Positions 1-5,147 of a stretch of 9,436 nt of DNA are shown one piece after another. This stretch comes from JAFDVL01 sp043736395 (GTDB taxonomy: Bacteria > Acidobacteriota > Blastocatellia > RBC074): the NCBI GenBank assembly GCA_043736395.1, contig JAYTCQ010000421.1:1-9436 (forward strand). Direction: 5' to 3'. The notes under the pieces were generated by a model that was not told the origin of the DNA, did no database searches, and saw nothing but the letters and a program-made list of their open reading frames with translations. The stretch's first letter is position 1, and each line of letters starts with the position of its first letter. The translations under genes were made by a program, and so were the position numbers.

Positions 1-8
1 TCTGAACA

Positions 9-1328
9 TTAGAGTTTTGCTGGTTCCATTTTGGGAACTAAGGTGTGAATCAGACTCCACGCGATAACATACGTCACACCTGCAATAATGAACATTGGCA
101 GGTAGTATCCTGGATTTTGATCCAGAACTTTTCCGATATAAAGCGGCAGCATAATTCCGCCTAAGGCTCCGGCACAACTGCCAACGCCCACGACTGAACC
201 AACCGCTTTTTTCGGGAACATGTCACCCGGCAACGTAAAGAGATTTGCTGACCATCCCTGATGCGCTCCTGCCGCAATCCCAACCATAATAACAGCCGTC
301 CATGCGCTGGTGGTGTAATGGGCAATGGCTACTAGCGGCATGACGACTGCAAATCCCAGCATCGTAACTTTGCGCGCCCAGTTCACCGTCCAGCCTCGTT
401 TGATTAAGGCAGAGGAAATGTATCCGCCTCCGACCGAACCCACATCAGCAATAATGTAGACTAAAGTTAAATACGGAATGAGATTTCTGCCGCTGATGTT
501 GAAATTTTTATTGAGGAATTTTGGCAACCAGAAAAGATAAAACCACCAGACCGGATCGGTTAACATTTTGCCAACTGCGAACGCCCAAAGTTGACGATAT
601 TTAAGCAATGAAAACCAATACGCGACAGTTTCAAGGAACGTCGGCTTTCTCTCAATGATCGGCTCTTCGCCATCACGAATGAGCATTAATTCATTCGTCG
701 AAAGCCGGGGATGTTCTTCCGGTGATTGATAGATCAGCAACCAGAAAATTAACCAGAGAAATCCGACTGCGCCAGTGAAAAGAAATGCGCTTTGCCATCC
801 AAAGGCCTCAGCTAAAAGAATGGCTGTGGCCGGAGCGATAATCGCTCCAACGTTGGTTCCAGCATTGAAAATACCTGTCGCGAAAGCCCGTTCCTTTTTT
901 GGAAACCATTCCGCGACAGTTTTTACCGAAGCTGGAAAGTTGGCTGCTTCACCGACACCAAGAAAGAAGCGGGCAACGCTGAATCCCGCTGCACTGGAGA
1001 CCAGCGCAGTTGACATTCCGGCCAACGACCACCAGACAACCGCAATTGAAAAGCTTTTTTTGGTGCCGATACGATCAATAATGAAGCCCCAGAACAGGAA
1101 CATGACGGCATAAGAAATTTGAAACCAGATTACGATTTGGCTGTATTCAGATTCAGTCCAGCCGATGGTTTTTTGCAGGTCGGGCGCCAGTGTTCCAAGC
1201 ACTTGCCGATCAATGTAATTGACTACCGTGGCAAAAAAGAGCAGGGCACAGATATACCAGCGCAGGTGTTTTATTTTACCTGTCACTACATCGGCAGAGC
1301 CTGCCGAGCTGGGTAGGGTTGATTTCAT
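9..1328 (-). CDS. MFS transporter, anion:cation symporter (ExuT-like) family
   Basis: This is a 439-residue, roughly 12-helix inner-membrane secondary transporter. The sequence resembles the hexuronate/galactonate/glucarate branch of the anion:cation symporter family (ExuT type), which usually imports sugar acids with protons. Visible marks are HLRWYICALLFFATVVNYIDR in the first helix (about residues 21-41) and the MFS loop 2-3 signature GFIIDRIGTKK (81-91, with D85, R86 and G88). Next come ARFFLGVGEAANFP (119-132), EWFPKKERAFATGIFNAG (140-157) with NVGAIIAP (159-166), and AHQGWSANLFTLPGDMFP (355-372). The frame stays open up to 1451, but I place the start at 1328. A GGAG lies six bases before that ATG, a promoter candidate sits at 1396-1424, and the extra 41 upstream residues are polar and unlike the family. 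It is divergent from the oxidoreductase at 1605, its likely metabolic partner. The substrate cannot be read from the sequence. Confidence 0.9.
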   Translation of the reverse strand: MKSTLPSSAGSADVVTGKIKHLRWYICALLFFATVVNYIDRQVLGTLAPDLQKTIGWTESEYSQIVIWFQISYAVMFLFWGFIIDRIGTKKSFSIAVVWWSLAGMSTALVSSAAGFSVARFFLGVGEAANFPASVKTVAEWFPKKERAFATGIFNAGTNVGAIIAPATAILLAEAFGWQSAFLFTGAVGFLWLIFWLLIYQSPEEHPRLSTNELMLIRDGEEPIIERKPTFLETVAYWFSLLKYRQLWAFAVGKMLTDPVWWFYLFWLPKFLNKNFNISGRNLIPYLTLVYIIADVGSVGGGYISSALIKRGWTVNWARKVTMLGFAVVMPLVAIAHYTTSAWTAVIMVGIAAGAHQGWSANLFTLPGDMFPKKAVGSVVGVGSCAGALGGIMLPLYIGKVLDQNPGYYLPMFIIAGVTYVIAWSLIHTLVPKMEPAKL

Positions 1329-1338
1329 CTTGTTCTCC
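1329..1338 (-). promoter_or_regulatory. Ribosome binding site deciding the MFS start
   Basis: On the minus strand the bases before the ATG at 1328-1326 read CCGGAGAACAAG, so GGAG (1335-1338) is followed by a six-base spacer. This is good Shine-Dalgarno geometry. It is the main reason to prefer the 439-residue product over the longer 480-residue frame starting at 1451. Confidence 0.7.
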
Positions 1339-1395
1339 GGTGCTTTGTTTGATTTCCAGAATTGATCAGCAGAGTTGCTAATGAATTGCTGCCAA

Positions 1396-1424
1396 AGAAT
1401 AATACGCGGCGCAGTGTCGGTCAA
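1396..1424 (-). promoter_or_regulatory. Candidate sigma70-type promoter of the MFS transporter gene
   Basis: On the minus strand TTGACC (1419-1424, 5 of 6 to TTGACA) is followed by exactly 17 bases and TATTCT (1396-1401, 4 of 6 to TATAAT). Transcription would start near 1389, giving a leader of about 60 bases to the ATG at 1328. The promoter lies downstream of the alternative upstream ATG (1451), so it also argues for the shorter protein. It was found by eye and has no experimental support. Confidence 0.45.
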
Positions 1425-1532
1425 ATTTTCTGAAAAAAAGTTATTTCTCAAAGAGATTCCGGATTAAAACCGAATCGGTAAAATGTCTCGGAAATATTTG
1501 AATCCTGAAAGGTGTGCGATACGTCAAATGCC

Positions 1533-1561
1533 TTGCCAAAAGAAGTGAGATCATCAATGAT
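1533..1561 (+). promoter_or_regulatory. Candidate promoter of the Gfo/Idh/MocA gene
   Basis: TTGCCA (1533-1538, 5 of 6 to the -35 consensus), a 17-base spacer, then AATGAT (1556-1561, 4 of 6 to the -10 consensus). Start of transcription would fall near 1568, leaving a leader of about 37 bases to the ATG at 1605. The -10 lies inside a palindrome (1549-1562), as expected for a repressed promoter. Confidence 0.35.
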
Positions 1562-1562
1562 C
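1549..1562. promoter_or_regulatory. Palindrome, possible operator in the divergent control region
   Basis: GATCAT-CA-ATGATC has perfect six-base arms around a two-base centre. It covers the -10 candidate of the oxidoreductase promoter, so a bound repressor would block it. No regulator gene lies in the window and I cannot match the site to a named family. A second, weaker dyad (GATTCCGG at 1455-1462 against CCGAATC at 1470-1476, one bulged base) lies in the same intergenic region. Confidence 0.3.
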
Positions 1563-1590
1563 AAGGCTTCACGCAATTTCAACTTAAAAA

Positions 1591-1595
1591 AAGGA
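1591..1595 (+). promoter_or_regulatory. Ribosome binding site fixing the oxidoreductase start
   Basis: AAGGA nine bases before the ATG at 1605. The reading frame is open back to an ATG at 1512. Only the 1605 start puts the twin-arginine motif next to the N-terminus, with a Shine-Dalgarno at a workable distance. Confidence 0.65.
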
Positions 1596-1604
1596 TCAGC
1601 AGTT

Positions 1605-2876
1605 ATGACTATTGAACGAAGAGATTTTCTCAAGCAGGCAGCCGCGACGACTGCGCTTGGCTTAACGCTTCCCACGGCGCGAGTGCTGGGTGCGAATGAT
1701 CGCGTCCGACTTGGTATTATTGGCCCTGGCGCACGTGGACAGGAATTAATGCGCGAATTTGTAAAAGCGCCGAATGTCGAATTCGTAGCACTTTCCGATG
1801 TGTACAATTCACGTTTCGATCAAGCAAAAAATTTGCTGACTGAGACCGGACAAACTATAGCGAACGTCAAAACTTTCACCGATCATCGCAAGATGTTGGA
1901 GATGAAAGACCTTGATGCTGTAATCGTCGCGACGCCGTTGCATTGTCATTCGCGGCACTTCCTCGACACTATCTCCGCGGGCAAAGATTTATATAGCGAG
2001 AAAACGATGACCTGGTCAATCGAAGAAGCTGAAGCCTGTCTCGCCGCCGCGAAAAAATCCAAGAGCGTTGTCGGCATCGGCTTGCAACACCAGAGCGCAG
2101 GTTATTTTGAAGATGCGCGCGCGTGGATGAAATCCGGTCAGCTCGGTACGGTGACACACGTCGAATCCTGGATGAGCCGCAATTCTAAACGCGGTCAAGG
2201 TCAATGGGTACGCCCTGTTCCTGCGGATTGCACGGCAGACAATGTCAAATGGGATTCATTTTTGAATGGTCGTCAGAAGCGTGCTTTTGATGCGTACAAA
2301 TTCATCAACTGGCGTTTCTTCTGGGAATTTTCCGGCGGCAATGTCACTGAAAATATGGTGCATCAAATCGCGTGGATCATTGGCGTTTTAGATTTGGGAT
2401 TACCGACGGCGGCGTATATGTCCGGCGGAGTTTTCTCGGAAAAAGACGGTCGCGAAGTCCCTGACACAATCGCTGTGACGTTGGATTATCCAAACGACAT
2501 GGTAGTGACGTGGCAATCTTCGTTCAGCAACAGCCGTTTTGGTTTGGGCGCACGAATTCTTGGCTCACACGGTTCAATTGAATGGTTGATGGGATCGAAT
2601 GATATGGTGTCAGGAAAATCGGTGAGTGGTTGGAGTTTCTCACCTGAGAAAATTAATAATCCCGACGGACAGTCCGTTAAAGGCGAAGCTAAAGGCGTTC
2701 ATCATTACACGAATTTCGTGGATTGCACGCGTTCACGCAAAGAGCCAAATTCATCGGTGGAATTAGGCTATAAATCAGCTATCGCCGCGCACATGGCAAA
2801 CTTATCCTATCGCAAGAAACAACGCTTGACGTTGGATGAAGCTCGTTCAGCGGGCAAGCAATTAGCAGCAAGATAA
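1605..2876 (+). CDS. Tat-exported Gfo/Idh/MocA family oxidoreductase
   Basis: This 423-residue protein is an NAD(P)-dependent sugar or cyclitol dehydrogenase-like enzyme, probably secreted folded. The N-terminus ERRDFLKQAA (residues 4-13) is a twin-arginine motif followed by a short hydrophobic stretch, with possible cleavage near LGA (28-30). The Rossmann fold follows with the dinucleotide loop LGIIGPGARG (36-45), then VALSDVYNSR (61-70) and DAVIVATPLHCH (104-115). The family's EKP motif is EKT here (132-134): the Lys is kept and the Pro is replaced. The C-terminal alpha/beta domain carries WRFFWEFSGG (236-245) and NMVHQIAW (250-257), whose His matches the usual catalytic-region histidine, and ends HHYTNFVDCTRSRKEP (366-381). 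The start is set by the AAGGA at 1591. It is divergent from an ExuT-like transporter, so oxidation or reduction of the imported compound is plausible. The substrate is unknown; a glycosidase role, known for a few relatives such as GH109, cannot be excluded. Confidence 0.9.
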   Translation: MTIERRDFLKQAAATTALGLTLPTARVLGANDRVRLGIIGPGARGQELMREFVKAPNVEFVALSDVYNSRFDQAKNLLTETGQTIANVKTFTDHRKMLEMKDLDAVIVATPLHCHSRHFLDTISAGKDLYSEKTMTWSIEEAEACLAAAKKSKSVVGIGLQHQSAGYFEDARAWMKSGQLGTVTHVESWMSRNSKRGQGQWVRPVPADCTADNVKWDSFLNGRQKRAFDAYKFINWRFFWEFSGGNVTENMVHQIAWIIGVLDLGLPTAAYMSGGVFSEKDGREVPDTIAVTLDYPNDMVVTWQSSFSNSRFGLGARILGSHGSIEWLMGSNDMVSGKSVSGWSFSPEKINNPDGQSVKGEAKGVHHYTNFVDCTRSRKEPNSSVELGYKSAIAAHMANLSYRKKQRLTLDEARSAGKQLAAR

Positions 2877-2882
2877 GAACGA

Positions 2883-2954
2883 AAAGTAGGAAGGCGGAAC
2901 AATGAGCGATGAATTCTAAAAAACTCATCGCTCATCGTTCCGCCTTCCTACTTT
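2883..2954. terminator. Long hairpin, likely bidirectional terminator between convergent genes
   Basis: An inverted repeat with 30-base arms (2883-2912 and 2925-2954) around a 12-base loop has a single mismatch (A2901 opposite C2936). It starts six bases after the oxidoreductase stop and ends three bases before the end of the convergent gene at 2958. On the plus strand the stem is followed by CTTTAATCT, and on the minus strand by TTTTCG, so termination could work in both directions. The stem is much longer than a usual intrinsic terminator and contains TCATCGCTCATCG, a doubled hexamer. It could therefore be an interspersed palindromic repeat that serves as a terminator. Confidence 0.75.
2883..2954. 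repeat. Near-perfect 30-bp inverted repeat (REP/MITE-like candidate)
   Basis: The same element seen as a repeat: 29 of 30 arm positions pair, total length 72 bases, no coding capacity. Long, nearly perfect imperfect-loop palindromes between convergent genes are often members of dispersed families. One copy in one window cannot show this, and I saw no second copy here. Confidence 0.4.
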
Positions 2955-2957
2955 AAT

Positions 2958-3620
2958 CTACCCTTCCCATTCAATTGAATACCAGCATTCGTGTGCCAGG
3001 ATCAATTGGCTGCGCACTTCCGTCACGTTGCATTGAACGCGGGCGAAATGCCAAAACATCCACTTCAAAGTGGCCGCGTAAAATTCTCTCGCTCCGGCGC
3101 GTGTTTCCATCATATCAGCGAATAATCCATCTTTTACCTGCACATAAAGGCGATTGTCTTTACGGTTGTAGGAGACCAGACGGCTGCTGCTTCCGGCGAT
3201 ATGCGGGAGCTTACGTTCAATTAAAGCCAGAGCCAGTTTGATCCGCAATTGTCGGGGTAAATTATTCAGCGCGAATTTCACTGTAAAGGGCAGTTCATAA
3301 TAGACTGCCGCCAGTAAAGATTCGCTGGAACGTTGCAAAATCTCGCGCCATGACTCGCTGGTCGAAATCAGCTTAAAGATCATAATTGATCCGGCTGCGC
3401 TGATCATGGAGTTGCGTTTGACCAGCATGGCAGTCTTATCAACTGTCAATCCGGTCTCGGCGACGAGGCGTGCATAAATTTGGGGAGTACTGTCACGAAG
3501 CGCCAGCAACAAGTGATGCTGAAGCGAAGGACCGCAGGAAGGGACACCGTAGTAGACCCTTTGAAGAACAAATGAAGGTGCCCTGCGAACAGGCACATGG
3601 GAGATAAACGGGGCTGCCAT
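2958..3620 (-). CDS. Hypothetical protein, family not recognised
   Basis: Open frame of 220 codons that I cannot assign to a family. No transmembrane helix, signal peptide or nucleotide-binding motif is obvious. The part from about residue 80 looks most protein-like: MIFKLISTSESWREIL, the amphipathic helices LPRQLRIKLALALIERKLPH (124-143), a basic polar strand RLVSYNRKDNRLYVQV (147-162), KWMFWHFARVQCNV, and the end AHECWYSIEWEG. The late Cys plus an IEW strand faintly recalls V4R-type small-molecule-binding domains, but this is only an impression. The start is uncertain. ATG 3620 has only weak purine-rich sequence upstream, while ATG 3383 (141 residues) is preceded by GGA at a fair spacing. 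It stands alone, convergent to the oxidoreductase, with a 370-base upstream region rich in dyads, which suggests regulated expression. No frameshift is visible. Confidence 0.55.
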   Translation of the reverse strand: MAAPFISHVPVRRAPSFVLQRVYYGVPSCGPSLQHHLLLALRDSTPQIYARLVAETGLTVDKTAMLVKRNSMISAAGSIMIFKLISTSESWREILQRSSESLLAAVYYELPFTVKFALNNLPRQLRIKLALALIERKLPHIAGSSSRLVSYNRKDNRLYVQVKDGLFADMMETRAGAREFYAATLKWMFWHFARVQCNVTEVRSQLILAHECWYSIEWEG

Positions 3621-3651
3621 GTTGAATCACACTCACTTCCGATTGATTTTC

Positions 3652-3665
3652 TGATTATGTAATCA
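3652..3665. promoter_or_regulatory. Palindrome upstream of the unknown gene, possible operator
   Basis: TGATTA-TG-TAATCA has perfect six-base arms and ends about 30 bases before the ATG at 3620. A wider dyad, ATTGATT (3642-3648) with AATCAAT (3661-3667), overlaps it. On the minus strand it contains CATAAT (3654-3659), close to a -10 box, although no good -35 lies at 16-18 bases. The half-site spacing does not fit FNR (TTGAT-N4-ATCAA) or CRP (TGTGA-N6-TCACA). Confidence 0.3.
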
Positions 3666-3731
3666 ATACATAAAGTCGAACACTACGATAGATCATTCAG
3701 TTCAAATTTCTACTTGATCGTTTTGTTTGTG

Positions 3732-3782
3732 CGCGGCAGAAAGCATCAAATAGCCAAAGATCAGGCTACGGAGGTCGCCGCG
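3732..3782. other. Nested two-tier hairpin, possible structured RNA
   Basis: The outer arms CGCGGC (3732-3737) and GCCGCG (3777-3782) pair perfectly. Inside them TAGCC (3751-3755) and GGCTA (3764-3768) pair around an eight-base loop. The internal loops are purine-rich. Read on the minus strand it would lie in the leader of the gene at 2958-3620, about 110-160 bases before ATG 3620. I cannot match it to a named riboswitch class; chance pairing is possible. Confidence 0.3.
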
Positions 3783-3789
3783 AATAAAG

Positions 3790-3839
3790 AATTGTCTTTT
3801 GAGTCAACCGAATGACAATTGCAGGGGAATCGACAATTG
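3790..3839. repeat. Cluster of three GACAATT copies, possible binding sites
   Basis: GACAATTG occurs twice in direct orientation (3814-3821 and 3832-3839), 18 bases start to start. A third copy in inverse orientation reads GAATTGTC (3789-3796), 7 of 8 to the exact inverse. Such spacing, close to two helical turns, is compatible with cooperative binding of a regulator upstream of the gene ending at 2958. No known motif was recognised. Confidence 0.3.
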
Positions 3840-3863
3840 TTTTTATGGAATCCTAACCTTGCC

Positions 3864-3891
3864 TAAAAAGCCCGCCGGTTAGCTTTTAACC
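3864..3891 (-). terminator. Weak terminator or attenuator with two competing hairpins
   Basis: On the minus strand AAAAGC (3882-3887) can pair with GCTTTT (3866-3871), and the distal arm runs on into a short U stretch (GCTTTTTAGG), which looks like an intrinsic terminator with a weak stem. The overlapping hairpin GGTTA-AAAGC-TAACC (3877-3891) uses the same bases and would exclude it. It may end dus transcripts, about 100 bases after the dus stop. If the promoter at 3909-3931 is real, it may act as an attenuator for the next gene. Confidence 0.3.
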
Positions 3892-3908
3892 ACTACTTAC
3901 GCAAGTTA

Positions 3909-3931
3909 GCGCACGTGCGTTAAACTGTCAA
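3909..3931 (-). promoter_or_regulatory. TTGACA promoter candidate with palindromic spacer
   Basis: On the minus strand a perfect TTGACA (3926-3931) is followed by 17 bases and TAACTT (3903-3908, a weak -10, 3 of 6). The spacer is nearly all palindrome: CGCACGTGCG at 3910-3919 is perfect, and adding the flanking TTA and TAA gives an 18-base dyad at 3906-3923 with one mismatched pair. If active, it would give the gene at 2958-3620 a leader of about 280 bases. Confidence 0.3.
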
Positions 3932-3990
3932 GACGTAAACCTACACTGCGCTTTACGAAAATTTATTGTTAACTTTGGTTGAATTATTTT

Positions 3991-5049
3991 CTAAACGCCA
4001 CAGCTCATGGCTTCCGATGTTTCATCGCGTGCGGTTTGCAAATTCATGTCTACGCCGTATTTTTCAGCTAAGGCAAAATACTCATCAAAATTCGGCTGCA
4101 TCTCTTCCATCGTTTGTGCTCGTAAGGCCGCTGTGCGTAAATGAGAAGCATTCGCTACGCCTTTCAGAAATTGGGCGGAGAGCATTTTCATGCGTCCAAT
4201 GACGCCGCGTTCGGGCATTGCTTCACGCAGGTAGCCTAAATATTCATACAGCAATTCATGCATCTCTTTCGGCGTTGGTTGATACGGCGTTAAGCCATTC
4301 ATCGTCTCCCAAGTTTGTCGAAAAATATATGGATTTGCAATCGCCGCGCGACCAATGTGGACGGCATCGCAACCAGTTTTTTCAAATCTTTCCATCGCGT
4401 GCTGCGGATTCAAAATATCCCCACTGCCAGAAACCGGAATCGAAATTGTTTCCTTGATGGCTTTGACCAAATCCCAATTGGCAAAGCCCTTGTACCCTTG
4501 CACACGCGTTCGTCCATGCAAGGTCAACATTGAGCCGCCGCAATCCTCGACGAGCTTGGCGACTTCGATGCAGTTGATAGATTTGTCATCCCATCCGGCG
4601 CGAATTTTCACGGTCATCGGAATTGAGATCGCACGTTTGACTTCCGTCAGGATTTTTTTTAGTTGTGGTAAATCGCGCAGTAGGTTGGAGCCGCCTCCGC
4701 CATTAACAACTTTTTTAGCGGGACAGCCGCAGTTAATGTCTACAAAATCGGCACCAGCTTCCTCGGCAATTTCCGCTGCCCAGCGCATTCGCACTTCATC
4801 GAAGCCAAAAATTTGAATCGCAATTGGACGCTCTTCCGGCGCAAACCGCATCATCTCGTGCGTACGCATATTGCCGCGTGTCAGCCCTTCGACGCTGATG
4901 AATTCCGTGACGATCAATCCGATGTCGCCACATTTTTTAGCGATGCGACGAAACGGAGAATCCGTGACGCCCGCCATCGGCGACAGCACGAGAGATGGAG
5001 ACAATTTGCGTCCGGCAATTTCAAAAGATGTTGGGTACTGCTTGGTCAT
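3991..5049 (-). CDS. dusB: tRNA-dihydrouridine synthase, DusB type
   Basis: A 352-residue cytoplasmic flavoenzyme that uses FMN and NADPH to reduce uridine to dihydrouridine in the D-loop region of tRNA. The TIM barrel starts with the FMN-binding LSPMAGVTDSPFRR (22-35). The catalytic Cys is C109 in DINCGCPAKKV (104-114). Further conserved segments are VKIRAGWD (147-154), LHGRTRVQGYKGFANW (177-192), the phosphate-binding SGSGDI (207-212) and VHIGRAAIANPYIF (230-243). A helical tRNA-binding domain with RMKMLSAQFLKG (286-297) follows. Length is near the family norm. The start is certain: in-frame TAA and TGA lie three and five codons before the ATG. There is no clear Shine-Dalgarno, only A/T-rich sequence. 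A TATAAT on the minus strand (5142-5147) and a lone TTGACA (5133-5138) lie upstream. The DusB rather than DusA/DusC assignment rests on overall similarity. Confidence 0.95.
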   Translation of the reverse strand: MTKQYPTSFEIAGRKLSPSLVLSPMAGVTDSPFRRIAKKCGDIGLIVTEFISVEGLTRGNMRTHEMMRFAPEERPIAIQIFGFDEVRMRWAAEIAEEAGADFVDINCGCPAKKVVNGGGGSNLLRDLPQLKKILTEVKRAISIPMTVKIRAGWDDKSINCIEVAKLVEDCGGSMLTLHGRTRVQGYKGFANWDLVKAIKETISIPVSGSGDILNPQHAMERFEKTGCDAVHIGRAAIANPYIFRQTWETMNGLTPYQPTPKEMHELLYEYLGYLREAMPERGVIGRMKMLSAQFLKGVANASHLRTAALRAQTMEEMQPNFDEYFALAEKYGVDMNLQTARDETSEAMSCGV

Positions 5050-5132
5050 TAAATTTTATTTTCATTCTTTGCTTGTTCATTCGATTCACGGAGTTGTCGT
5101 TTAACTTTAGCACCATCGTAGGCAGCCCCCTT

Positions 5133-5147
5133 TGTCAAACCATTATA
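5133..5147 (-). promoter_or_regulatory. Promoter-like hexamers upstream of dus
   Basis: On the minus strand a perfect TATAAT (5142-5147) overlaps the stop codon of the TPR gene, and a perfect TTGACA (5133-5138) follows a few bases later. Neither has a convincing partner: no good -35 lies 16-18 bases before TATAAT, and no good -10 lies 16-18 bases after TTGACA. One of them may drive dus, whose ATG is about 85-95 bases downstream. I saw no clear terminator for the TPR gene here, so read-through into dus is equally possible. Confidence 0.25.

Larger units (their letters stand above)
3621..3990. other. 370-bp intergenic region rich in dyad structures
   Basis: This is the upstream region of the gene at 2958-3620 and the downstream region of dus. 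Reading on the minus strand, it holds in order: a TTGACA promoter candidate with a palindromic spacer (3909-3931), two competing hairpins (3866-3891), three GACAATT copies (3790-3839), a nested hairpin (3732-3782) and a palindrome (3652-3665). The only short frame noted, 14 codons at 3812-3856 on the plus strand, lacks a ribosome binding site. No tRNA-like fold or known riboswitch core was recognised. Confidence 0.6.

Noticed and set aside
775..1316. Plus-strand open frames opposite the MFS transporter
   Set aside because: They are antisense shadows of a clearly coding gene: no ribosome binding sites, low-complexity composition and no family resemblance.
1329..1451. N-terminal extension of the MFS protein to the ATG at 1451
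   Set aside because: The extra 41 residues are unlike the family and overlie a promoter candidate, while the ATG at 1328 has a well-spaced GGAG.
1448..1807. Minus-strand 119-codon frame over the start of the oxidoreductase and the divergent promoters
   Set aside because: It covers the Tat signal region of a convincing gene and both promoter candidates, has no ribosome binding site and resembles nothing.
3652..3665. FNR or CRP site at the TGATTA/TAATCA palindrome
   Set aside because: The half-site sequence and gap do not fit TTGAT-N4-ATCAA or TGTGA-N6-TCACA.
3732..3782. Cyclic-di-GMP (GEMM) riboswitch
   Set aside because: Only scattered AAAGC and CTACGG-like pieces match; the conserved core and the tetraloop/receptor order are not present on either strand.
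3812..3856. 14-codon plus-strand frame in the large intergenic region
   Set aside because: No Shine-Dalgarno precedes its ATG, and it is built mostly from the GACAATTG repeats.
4417..4434. Frame of dus with SGSGD where many DusB proteins have a Gly-Asn-Gly-Asp type loop
   Set aside because: The loop varies within the family, and the Gly and Asp that matter for phosphate binding are kept, so it is not evidence of altered function.
4218..5104. Several plus-strand open frames over dus
   Set aside because: They mutually overlap in different frames, have no protein-like features and lie opposite a well-conserved enzyme gene.
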